Assembly: GCA_905209075.1 (NCBI GenBank)
Contig: CAJLRL010000004.1
Span: 62,001-126,000 of the forward strand
Direction: 5' to 3'
Length of the DNA stretch: 64,000 nucleotides
Origin: an uncultured Lachnospiraceae bacterium
GTDB lineage: Bacteria; Bacillota; Clostridia; Lachnospirales; Lachnospiraceae
Both the position numbers and the translations under genes were made by a program. Shown piece after piece: positions 1 through 8,283 of the stretch (position 1 is its first letter; each line of letters opens with the position of its first letter). The notes under the pieces were generated by a model. The model did not search any database, was not told where the DNA came from, and worked only from the letters and a program-made list of their open reading frames with translations.

Positions 1-960
1 GGGGCAGATGGATTTATTGGAAGTCATCTTATAGAAAGTTTACTTGAGAAAGGTTATGACGTAAAAGCATTTACTTTTTATAATTCATTTAATACTTGGG
101 GATGGCTGGACACGCTTCCAAAAGAAAAGTTGGATCAAATAGAAGTGTTTAGTGGGGATATAAGAGACCCAAATGGAGTGAGAGAAGCTATGAAGGGGAT
201 TGATCAGGTATTTCATCTTGCTGCTTTGATTGCAATTCCATTTAGCTACCATTCGCCAGATTCTTATGTAGATACGAATATTAAGGGGACATTAAATGTA
301 TTACAGGCAGCCAGGGATCTTGGCACTGAGAAAATTATGGTGACATCTACTTCTGAGGTATATGGAACAGCTCAGTATGTTCCAATTGATGAGAAACATC
401 CATATCAGGGACAGTCTCCGTATTCAGCAACCAAAATTGGAGCAGACCGTTTGGCAGAGAGCTTTTATCGTAGCTTTAATCTACCGGTTGCAATTGTTCG
501 TCCATTTAATACCTTTGGACCGAGACAGTCAGCAAGAGCTGTAATTCCAACTATCATTACACAGCTTCTGGCTGGAAAAGAAGAGATTAAACTTGGATCG
601 TTGACACCGACAAGGGATTTTAATTATGTAAAGGATACTGCAGCTGGGTTTATAGCAATTGCAGAGTCGGATAAGACGATTGGACAGGAAATCAACATTG
701 CAACACAGCAAGAGATTTCAATTGGTAATTTGGCACAGGAGATTATCTCTCAGATCAATCCAAAGGCACAGATTGTATGTGACGAACAAAGGCTTCGTCC
801 TGAAAAGAGTGAGGTAAATCGTTTACTTGGTGCAAATGCAAAGATTAAAGAATTAACGGATTGGAAGCAAAAATATACGTTTGAACAGGGAATTGCGGAG
901 ACAATTGAGTGGATCAGACACAATATGAATGCTTATAAGACAGAGATATATAACGTATAG
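1..960 (+). CDS. NAD-dependent 4,6-dehydratase, LegB-like (5' end cut by window)
   Basis: Extended short-chain dehydrogenase/reductase expected to oxidise and dehydrate a UDP-GlcNAc-type sugar nucleotide in the cytoplasm. Reading frame 1 is open from base 1 and enters inside the Rossmann glycine motif (GADGFIGSHL), so only a few N-terminal residues are missing. The catalytic YSATK (Y about residue 141 of the visible part) and the substrate-side RPFNTFGPRQ are present. The nearest family by motif memory is LegB, the 4,6-dehydratase of legionaminic acid synthesis. This is supported by the LegC-like aminotransferase starting 47 bp downstream, which would act on the 4-keto product. Other NDP-sugar 4,6-dehydratases or epimerases of the family remain possible. 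The start codon is outside the window. Confidence 0.85.
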   Translation, partial: GADGFIGSHLIESLLEKGYDVKAFTFYNSFNTWGWLDTLPKEKLDQIEVFSGDIRDPNGVREAMKGIDQVFHLAALIAIPFSYHSPDSYVDTNIKGTLNVLQAARDLGTEKIMVTSTSEVYGTAQYVPIDEKHPYQGQSPYSATKIGADRLAESFYRSFNLPVAIVRPFNTFGPRQSARAVIPTIITQLLAGKEEIKLGSLTPTRDFNYVKDTAAGFIAIAESDKTIGQEINIATQQEISIGNLAQEIISQINPKAQIVCDEQRLRPEKSEVNRLLGANAKIKELTDWKQKYTFEQGIAETIEWIRHNMNAYKTEIYNV

Positions 961-1006
961 TGTACATAAGAGCAATCTTGTTGAATAAGAAAAGAGGGAA
1001 AGCAAA

Positions 1007-2176
1007 TTGAGTCGGTTTATTCCATTATCAATACCTAATTTTGAAGGAAATGAAAGAAAATATGTAGATGATGCGCTCGACCAGGGGTGGGTATCTACAG
1101 GTGGTGCATATATAACAAAGCTGGAAGAAAAATTGGCAGATTTTTTAAATGTGGAAAAAACAGCTGCCGTGCAGAGCGGAACTTCGGCATTACATCTGTC
1201 TTTGATTGCATGTGGGGTACAGCCGGGGGATATGGTAATTGTTCCAACATTGACATTTATAGCGGCGGTCAATCCGGTACGTTATCAGTTTGCTGAACCG
1301 GTGTTTATGGACTGTGATGACAGTCTTTGTATGGATCCGCAGAAATTACGTCGTTTCTGTGAAAGCGAATGTGTTACGGAGAATGGACAGTTAAAACATA
1401 AATCTACTGGAAAAACCGTAAAAGCCGTAGTAGTTGTGCATGTTTTTGGAAATATGGCCGACATGGAATCTATTATGGATATCGCTCAAGAGTTTCACTT
1501 AAAGGTGATAGAGGATGCAACAGAAGCACTCGGTACGCAGTACACAAATGGGCGATACAGTGGGAAATTTGCTGGGACGATTGGTGATTTTGGAGCATAC
1601 TCATTTAATGGAAATAAAATTATTACCACTGGTGGTGGAGGAGCTGTAACGGCAAAAGATCCAGCGGAAGTAGAGCATTTGAAGTATCTCTCCACGCAGG
1701 CAAAGGATGATCCACATTTTTATGTCCATAATGAGATTGGGTATAATTATCGAATGACAAACCTGCAGGCAGCTCTCGGAGTGGCCCAGATGGAAGAACT
1801 TCCGGAATTTATCCACCGTAAGCAGGAAAATTATAGATTTTATCAACAACTGCTACAAGGTTTTCCTAATGTAACTTTATTTTCGTTTCGGGAGGGGACT
1901 TCCTCGAACAAGTGGTTTTATTCGCTAAAACTGAATATGGAAAAATTGCAAACAAAAAAAATGGGAGATGTGATAACAATGCTTCAAGAGTGTGGGGTAC
2001 AGACCCGGGCAATATGGGGGTTGATTCATGAACAGCTTCCGTATCAGAACGCAATTGCATATGAGATGGAAAAGGCTCCATATTATAGTCAATGTATTTT
2101 GAATATTCCAAGTAGTACACAAATTACGGCAGATGATATTCGGTTTGTTGTTGAGAAAGTTAAAGAGATTTTATAA
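1007..2176 (+). CDS. LegC-like sugar aminotransferase (DegT/DnrJ/EryC1 family)
   Basis: PLP-dependent aminotransferase of 389 residues, expected to transaminate the 4-keto sugar nucleotide made by the preceding dehydratase. The N-terminal IPNFEGNERKYVDDAL and GWVSTGG are hallmarks of the LegC branch. TSALHL contributes to the cofactor pocket, and the PLP lysine is in FNGNKIITTGGGG (K about residue 204). The start is TTG at 1007, with AGAGGGA about 8 bases upstream and no better ATG before the conserved N-terminus. The pairing with the dehydratase suggests 4-amino-4,6-dideoxy sugar synthesis, as in legionaminic acid or bacillosamine-like sugars. The later enzymes of a full legionaminate pathway (LegI, LegG, LegF) are not in the window, so the end product is uncertain. 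Confidence 0.87.
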   Translation: MSRFIPLSIPNFEGNERKYVDDALDQGWVSTGGAYITKLEEKLADFLNVEKTAAVQSGTSALHLSLIACGVQPGDMVIVPTLTFIAAVNPVRYQFAEPVFMDCDDSLCMDPQKLRRFCESECVTENGQLKHKSTGKTVKAVVVVHVFGNMADMESIMDIAQEFHLKVIEDATEALGTQYTNGRYSGKFAGTIGDFGAYSFNGNKIITTGGGGAVTAKDPAEVEHLKYLSTQAKDDPHFYVHNEIGYNYRMTNLQAALGVAQMEELPEFIHRKQENYRFYQQLLQGFPNVTLFSFREGTSSNKWFYSLKLNMEKLQTKKMGDVITMLQECGVQTRAIWGLIHEQLPYQNAIAYEMEKAPYYSQCILNIPSSTQITADDIRFVVEKVKEIL

Positions 2177-2255
2177 AACTAAAAGAGAGTGTGGAGGTAA
2201 GCTATGTAGCATGTTTTGAAATAAATGTAAGCAATTTGATAGATTGAGGCAGAAG

Positions 2256-3464
2256 ATGAAGATTTTATATTATGATTGGGGTTCCAATAGTGGGGCAGAC
2301 ATTTGTCAAGGATTTAGTAATTTGAATATAGAATATGATACATGGAAAAAGTCATTAGAAAACTATGAAAGTGATGAAAGTTTTTTGAATAGTTTGCGGG
2401 AACAATTGTATGCCGGAAATTACGATTGTATTTTTTCATTTGATTATATTCCTCTACTTTCATATGGAGCGCAAAAATGTGGAATTTTATATTATTCATG
2501 GATATATGATTGTCCTCAATTTACATTGTTTTCTGATTCAGTATATAATTCCTGCAATCGTATTTTCGTCTTTGACAGAAACCAATACTACTATTTTGTA
2601 AACAGGGGAGTAAAAAATATATTTCATTTACCATTGGCGGTAAATGTACATAAATTTGAATGGTTGTTTAATGAAGAGGATGCGGCTAATAACAATATAG
2701 AAGTTCAATATAGAAATTTAAAGAGTATATCATATCTACATGAAGTCAGTTTCATAGGAAACTTATATAATAATAATATGTATAATCAAATTAATTATCT
2801 TCCACCTTATATGAAAGGATATTTGGATGGAATAATAAGTTAACAATTGAACGTATATGGATATAATTTGTTTACTGAATTATTAACAAAAGATATTGTC
2901 AATGAATTGAATAAATATATTAAACTTGATGATAGTGTAAATATAAAATTGCCGAAAGAAGTTATTTATGAGAAAATGTTATCTGACAAATTAGCGGAAA
3001 TCGAGCGGATAGAAGTGCTGACGAGATGCAGTAAATATGCAGATGTACTCCTTTGCACGGGTTCAGATGCAAGTGAGTTGCTAAATGCTGCAAGCACAAT
3101 AGGAAAGATAAATGTCAGACCGCCAGTGGACTATGATACAGAATTACCCTCCCTATATCGGAAAACAAAAATTAATTTAAATATTACGTGTAGATCAATA
3201 TCTTCGGGAATGCCCATGAGAGTGTTAGATGTTATGGGGTGCGGAGGGTTCTTGCTTTCTAATTACCAGGCAGAATTGGATGAATACTTTGTTCCAGGAG
3301 AAGAAGTTGTTTTATATGAGAGCATGGCAGATCTAGAGGATAAAGTAAGCTATTATTTATCGCATGATGATGAGAGAATTTCTATCGCACAGCACGGATG
3401 TGAAAAGGTAAGAAAACATTTTTCATATGAAAATATGCTGGAAAAGATGTTTAGCGAAGAATAA
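2256..3464 (+). pseudogene. CgeB-like glycosyltransferase interrupted by one in-frame stop
   Basis: Two open segments (2256-2843 and 2847-3464) lie in the same frame and are separated only by TAA at 2841-2843 followed by CAA. Together they make one protein of about 402 codons. The first half has the N-terminal domain that starts MKILYYDW. The second half carries the GT-B nucleotide-sugar domain (Glyco_trans_1_2 type), seen in SGMPMRVLDVMGCGGF and the C-terminal HGCEKVRKHF. The start is ATG 2256, with GAGG six bases upstream. The stop falls between the two domains and could be a CAA-to-TAA change, so the gene is probably inactive unless the stop is read through or the second half is re-initiated at TTG 2847. 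An assembly or sequencing error is also possible. Confidence 0.75.
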
Positions 3465-3486
3465 GTATATATGTTGGAGTAGACAA

Positions 3487-5757
3487 GTGAAATTTTGTAA
3501 AGAATTTTTTGAGGATGAAGTAAGAGATGGCTTTTTTGTTCCTGCTGAAATAAAACAAGCATGGGCAGCAGAACTTGAAGTTTTGTCAGAAATAGATAAA
3601 ATTTGTAAAAAGCATCATATACAGTATTTCGCAGACTGGGGGACTCTTCTGGCAACAGTTCGTCATGAAGGCTTTATTCCATGGGATGATGATCTTGACA
3701 TAGTTATGAAAAGAGACGACTATAATCGTTTTATGGAAATTGCAAATACAGAGTTACCAGAAGGATTTTCAGCATACAATTTTCGGAATCATGATGATTT
3801 CTGGTTATTTTTAGGAAGAGTTGTTGGAAAACCGAGAATATGCTTTGAGCAGGAACATCTTGATAGATTTCATCAGTTTCCGTATATTGCAGGAGTAGAT
3901 ATATTTGTATTGGATTACGTCTCAAGGGATGAAGTGGCTGAAAAAGAGAGAGATACATTAGCAATGCATACTATCGCTATCGCAGATATGATAGGCGAGG
4001 GAAGATTAGATGGTTTAATGAGGGAACATGAGCTTCAAAAGATTGAGATGGAATGTGATATAAAGATATCCAGAGGACTGTCAGATGTAGAACTCAAAAG
4101 ATCTCTTTACGGGATTGTTGAGCTTATTTTTAGCAGATTTACAGATGAGGAGTCAGATCAGCTGAGTCAGTTGTTTCCTCATGGTCTTAGAAATCCAAAC
4201 TTTAGATTCCCCAAAGAATGTTATAAAGCTGTAATAGAATTGCCATATGAAAACACTAGAATACCAGTTCCTATACAGTATTGCAAAATGCTAAAGGATC
4301 GTTATGGAAACTATATGGAATTGGTGCGTAATGCGGGTGGACATGATTATCCATTTTTTGAGTTACAAAAGAAGCAGTTACAAGCTGTTTTGGACTTTGA
4401 CATGCCGTCATATAGATTTACACCCGAGCAACTAAATTGTGCCAAAGATAAAAATGGATATAAGAATCTATTGAGAGATGCTTTTGAAAAATTACAGCAA
4501 ATGGCAAATGAGATAAAACCGCAATTTTATGAAAGTGGAGAAGTAGCGGAAATGTTATCACAAATGCAGCAACTGGTTATAGATATGGGTTCATTGATTG
4601 AAAATATAAAGGGAGAAGGAACGGAAACAGTTACTAGTTTGGAGCAATTGTGTGAAGCAATTTATCAAATGTCGATTGGGACATCAGGGATGGATGTGAA
4701 AGAATATATTGATAAAAGCAAGAAAACATTTGAGAGAGAAATATTATGTAGGAAAGAAGTTGTTTTTATAGTTCATAAAGCAGAAGAGTGGAAATATGTA
4801 CAGTGGTATTTTGAATGTAAAAAAAATGTAGAAAAAATGGATGTTTATATTATTGCAGTCCCATATTATTACAAAAGGTATGATGGTACATGTTATGATG
4901 CTAAATATGAATTGGAAAAAATAAAACAAGTGATAAGAAGTTTTAACGGAACGGATGAAAATGTTGTAGATTATCAACAATTTGATATAGCATTACATCA
5001 CCCAGATATTATTGTTATTCAGAATCCATGTGATGAGTGGAACAATACGATTACACTTGCAAAGGACTATTACAGTAGCACATTACAGAAGCTTACTGAT
5101 AAACTTGTATATATCCAATCATTTAAAGTGGAAGAGTTTACAGAAGAAAGCTATAGAGAGTGGCATAATATGAAGTATTACTGTACTATGCCGGGGGTAG
5201 TGCGTGCTGATGAAGTGTATGTGCAGTCTGAAAGTATGAGAAGGCTATATATTAAAAAACTTACCGAATTTACGAAAGAAAATATGAGAGGTGTTTGGGA
5301 AAACAAAATATATAATGTGAAATTGTATATGAAAGAAAATAATCGAAGTGCTAATTTTACACGGAATATTAATGATGAACTTTTATATAGGAAAAAAATT
5401 GCTTTTTATGTACAAATAGGTTCTATTATTGAATATGGTGTTCAAATGATAAAAAAACTTGAGTCAGTGATAGAAGTGTTTGCAGGCAATAAGAATATAG
5501 TTGAAATAGTGTGGGTATGTGATAAGGGGCATGAGATGTACCTACGTAATTATGATGAAAAATTGGCAACTGGATATATGGAGATTAAAAAGAGGATATT
5601 GTGTGAAAATATAGGTAAATGTATATATCGGGAAGAAAATGATGTTGCTAAAATAGTAAGAATGTGCGATGCATATTATGGAAGCGAAGGAAGTATAGGA
5701 TTAGAGTTTATGCTTGCAAAAAAACCGGGAATGATTATGAATGCGGATTTGTTATAA
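3487..5757 (+). CDS. LicD-type phosphotransferase fused to a CDP-glycerol-transferase-like domain
   Basis: About 756 residues. The N-terminal domain is LicD: ADWGTLLATVRHEGF leads into IPWDDDLDIV with the intact Asp cluster (about residues 60-73) used to transfer phosphocholine or a related phospho-alcohol from a CDP carrier to a glycan. From about residue 430 a second domain (VVFIVHKAEEWKYVQ, HPDIIVIQNPCDEWN) resembles CDP-glycerol glycerophosphotransferases of teichoic-acid synthesis. No signal peptide is seen; action at the cytoplasmic face on lipid-linked glycans is inferred. The start is GTG 3487 with GGAG seven bases before; a longer frame from ATG 3427 would overlap the preceding gene. 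First of three LicD-type genes in the locus. Confidence 0.8.
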   Translation: MKFCKEFFEDEVRDGFFVPAEIKQAWAAELEVLSEIDKICKKHHIQYFADWGTLLATVRHEGFIPWDDDLDIVMKRDDYNRFMEIANTELPEGFSAYNFRNHDDFWLFLGRVVGKPRICFEQEHLDRFHQFPYIAGVDIFVLDYVSRDEVAEKERDTLAMHTIAIADMIGEGRLDGLMREHELQKIEMECDIKISRGLSDVELKRSLYGIVELIFSRFTDEESDQLSQLFPHGLRNPNFRFPKECYKAVIELPYENTRIPVPIQYCKMLKDRYGNYMELVRNAGGHDYPFFELQKKQLQAVLDFDMPSYRFTPEQLNCAKDKNGYKNLLRDAFEKLQQMANEIKPQFYESGEVAEMLSQMQQLVIDMGSLIENIKGEGTETVTSLEQLCEAIYQMSIGTSGMDVKEYIDKSKKTFEREILCRKEVVFIVHKAEEWKYVQWYFECKKNVEKMDVYIIAVPYYYKRYDGTCYDAKYELEKIKQVIRSFNGTDENVVDYQQFDIALHHPDIIVIQNPCDEWNNTITLAKDYYSSTLQKLTDKLVYIQSFKVEEFTEESYREWHNMKYYCTMPGVVRADEVYVQSESMRRLYIKKLTEFTKENMRGVWENKIYNVKLYMKENNRSANFTRNINDELLYRKKIAFYVQIGSIIEYGVQMIKKLESVIEVFAGNKNIVEIVWVCDKGHEMYLRNYDEKLATGYMEIKKRILCENIGKCIYREENDVAKIVRMCDAYYGSEGSIGLEFMLAKKPGMIMNADLL

Positions 5758-5870
5758 AGAATGTAAATGAGGTTAATATGTATGAAAAATGACCGATATA
5801 ATATATAAGTAGATTCAGGATGAATCATGATGGTGCATGGAGGCAGAATAGTACATATTTATAAAGAATG

Positions 5871-5904
5871 AAGCCACCTGGACTGAAAGTTCAGGTGGCT
5901 TTTA
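5871..5904 (+). terminator. Rho-independent terminator after the LicD fusion gene
   Basis: A 13-bp stem (AGCCACCTGGACT pairing with AGTTCAGGTGGCT, one G-U) closes a GAA loop and is followed by TTT. It separates the legB-legC-licD block from the transcript starting with wecB. The 110 bases before it hold no gene, only a four-codon ORF with a ribosome site (near 5777) that may be a gene remnant. Confidence 0.8.
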
Positions 5905-5992
5905 TGGTTATTTCCAGGACTATGAAGAAATAGATATTATAAGTAAAAGAAAGGTTGATAATTAAAATTCCTTATTATCATACAAGAAATAT

Positions 5993-7096
5993 ATGAGAAT
6001 ACTAGTGGTATATGGTACAAGACCAGAAGCTATTAAAATGTGTCCGCTTATACTGGAAATGAAGAACAGACCGGAGATTGAGTGTGTTGTGTGTCTGACA
6101 GGACAGCATAGGGAAATGCTTGATCAGGTAAATGGATTATTTGGGATAAAGGCAGATTACGATCTGAATATAATGCAGGAAAGTCAGTCACTTGCAGATA
6201 TTACATCTAAAGTTCTACAAGGACTTGATCATGTTCTTAATAAGGAGAAACCGGATGTAGTGCTTGTGCATGGCGATACAACAACTTCATTTGCAGCAGC
6301 TCTGGCGGCATTTTACAGAAATATTCCTGTAGGTCATGTTGAGGCAGGTCTAAGAACATATAATATGAAGGCTCCATATCCGGAAGAATTCAATAGGCAG
6401 GCTGTAGATTTGATATGTGATTATTATTTTGCACCTACGGAAACGGCAAAAGAACATCTGATGAAAGAAAGAAAGGATCCAAAAGATATATTTGTTACAG
6501 GCAATACTGTAATAGATGCATTAAAAACTACGGTGGATGATTCTTTCTCTGATGAGAATATTGAGTGGGCAAAAGGTAGCAGGCTTATATTACTTACTTC
6601 GCATAGAAGGGAGAATATAGGTGAGAATATGAAACATATATTTGAGGCTGTTAATGCCGTTGTGGATGAGTATCCTGATGTCAAGGTTATATATCCGTTA
6701 CACAAGAACCCCAAAGTCAGGGAGATAGCTTATGAGTATTTCAGGGATAATGACAGAATCAGGCTGATAGAGCCGTTGGATGTATATCATTTTCATAATT
6801 ATATACAACAATGCTTCCTGATAATGACAGACAGTGGAGGCGTGCAGGAAGAAGCCCCATCTCTTGGTAAGCCTGTTCTGGTATTAAGAGAGAATACGGA
6901 AAGGCCAGAGGGGGTTGCGGCAGGTACACTAAAGCTGGTTGGAGTTGAGAAAGAATCTATATACAGAGGTGTTAAGGAGCTGCTTGATAATCATGAAACA
7001 TATAGCAAGATGAGTAGGTCAAGTAATCCTTATGGAGATGGAAATGCATCTAAATATATAGTTGATGCTTTATTAAAAGCTGTAAGAAGAGTTTAA
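5993..7096 (+). CDS. wecB: UDP-N-acetylglucosamine 2-epimerase (non-hydrolysing)
   Basis: Interconverts UDP-GlcNAc and UDP-ManNAc in the cytoplasm, supplying ManNAc for wall teichoic acid linkage units or capsule. The 367 residues match the family length, and the landmarks are in order: GTRPEAIKMCPL at the N-terminus, VHGDTTTSFAAA, GHVEAGLRT, TSHRREN and the C-terminal DSGGVQEEAPSLG loop. The start is ATG 5993, the only start that keeps the conserved MRILVVYGTRPE end; its ribosome site is weak. It is the first gene after a terminator and is followed within 21 bases by a glycosyltransferase. Confidence 0.93.
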   Translation: MRILVVYGTRPEAIKMCPLILEMKNRPEIECVVCLTGQHREMLDQVNGLFGIKADYDLNIMQESQSLADITSKVLQGLDHVLNKEKPDVVLVHGDTTTSFAAALAAFYRNIPVGHVEAGLRTYNMKAPYPEEFNRQAVDLICDYYFAPTETAKEHLMKERKDPKDIFVTGNTVIDALKTTVDDSFSDENIEWAKGSRLILLTSHRRENIGENMKHIFEAVNAVVDEYPDVKVIYPLHKNPKVREIAYEYFRDNDRIRLIEPLDVYHFHNYIQQCFLIMTDSGGVQEEAPSLGKPVLVLRENTERPEGVAAGTLKLVGVEKESIYRGVKELLDNHETYSKMSRSSNPYGDGNASKYIVDALLKAVRRV

Positions 7097-7117
7097 ATAT
7101 TGATTAGAGGAAAGAAA

Positions 7118-8263
7118 ATGATATCGGTAATAGTTCCTATATATAATGCAGAAAAATATTTAAATAAATGTCTGACAAGTATTGTTAATCAGACTTATCG
7201 AGAGTTGGAAATTATACTTGTAAATGATGGATCTACTGATGAGAGTCTTGCAATATGTGAAAAGTACAAACAAGATGATGACAGAATTGTTATTGTTAAC
7301 AAGCATAATGAGGGATTAGTCAGGGCAAGAAAAGATGGCATCAGAATGGCAAAGGGTGAGTATATTACTTTTGTCGATGCTGATGACTGGATAGATATTA
7401 CAACATATAAGAAGCTATATACAGGGAAAGCTGATATTATCTCATATGGATTGACAGAGGAATATGAAAATTATTCTAAAAATAAAACTGATAAAATAGA
7501 GCCGGGATTATATGATAAAAAAAGAATACATGACCAGATCATCCCTAACATGCTTAGTTCTGCAATTTTTTTTGAATTTGGCATGTTGCCAAATCTTGTA
7601 TGTAAATTAATAAAGAAATCTTTGTTATTAGAAACAATAGATAATGTATCCGATAATGTGACAATTGGGGAAGATGTGGATTTTTTTTTCAGAACTGTAT
7701 ATAGGGCAGAATCAGTGCTAATAAAAACAGATGTCCTATATCATTATAGGCAACATCAAAAATCAATGATGAGGACAAAATTGCCGGCAGAAAGGATTAA
7801 AGCCTTATATTGGGATTTATATAATATTAAAGAAGCAGGCGGACTGACAGAATGGGTATCACAGTTGAATCAATATATAACATTTGTAATGTTGCTTAAA
7901 AGACCAGAAAGAGTAGTACCTTATATTATGGAGTTAAGTGATATTCATGGAAAAGTAGTTATATATGGAGCTGGAGAATTTGGAAAAAGTCTGTATGATA
8001 TATTAGTAGAGGATAAGAATATAACAAGGCTGTCTATAGTTGATAAGCAGTGGCAGAATATGAATAATCCGGGATACCATATAGAAAATCCAGAGATTGT
8101 CAGGCGTGATATTCCAGACAAAATAATAGTAGCTATTCTTAATGAGAATGTATGTGGACAGGTTGAAAAATATCTTATAGAAATGGGAATTGACAGCAAA
8201 ACAATTATAAGAATCAATTTTAGGGGAATTCATGCTGAACGCATGATAAAGAAGATCTATTAA
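7118..8263 (+). CDS. GT2 glycosyltransferase with C-terminal GxGxxG module
   Basis: About 381 residues. Residues 1-230 form a family-2 GT-A domain: SVIVPIYNAEKYL, VNDGSTDES and the metal-binding VDADDW (about residue 87), with GEDVDFFFR later. From about residue 280 (VVIYGAGEFGKSLYD) a Rossmann-like module of about 100 residues follows. The same kind of module occurs in four other proteins of this locus. The start is ATG 7118, with AGAGGA six bases upstream, rather than the in-frame TTG 7100. It sits between wecB and another GT2 fusion, so a role in building the same repeat unit is likely; the sugar transferred is unknown. Confidence 0.85.
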   Translation: MISVIVPIYNAEKYLNKCLTSIVNQTYRELEIILVNDGSTDESLAICEKYKQDDDRIVIVNKHNEGLVRARKDGIRMAKGEYITFVDADDWIDITTYKKLYTGKADIISYGLTEEYENYSKNKTDKIEPGLYDKKRIHDQIIPNMLSSAIFFEFGMLPNLVCKLIKKSLLLETIDNVSDNVTIGEDVDFFFRTVYRAESVLIKTDVLYHYRQHQKSMMRTKLPAERIKALYWDLYNIKEAGGLTEWVSQLNQYITFVMLLKRPERVVPYIMELSDIHGKVVIYGAGEFGKSLYDILVEDKNITRLSIVDKQWQNMNNPGYHIENPEIVRRDIPDKIIVAILNENVCGQVEKYLIEMGIDSKTIIRINFRGIHAERMIKKIY

Positions 8264-8283
8264 AGACAATTAGAGGAGAAAAT

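Noticed and set aside
853..1272. 139-codon - strand ORF over the legB-legC junction
   Set aside because: Shadow frame of two well-supported + strand genes, no family resemblance.
2847..3464. Independent gene starting at TTG 2847
   Set aside because: It is in the same frame as the upstream segment, lacks a ribosome site and contains only the second half of a GT-B enzyme; an interrupted gene is simpler.
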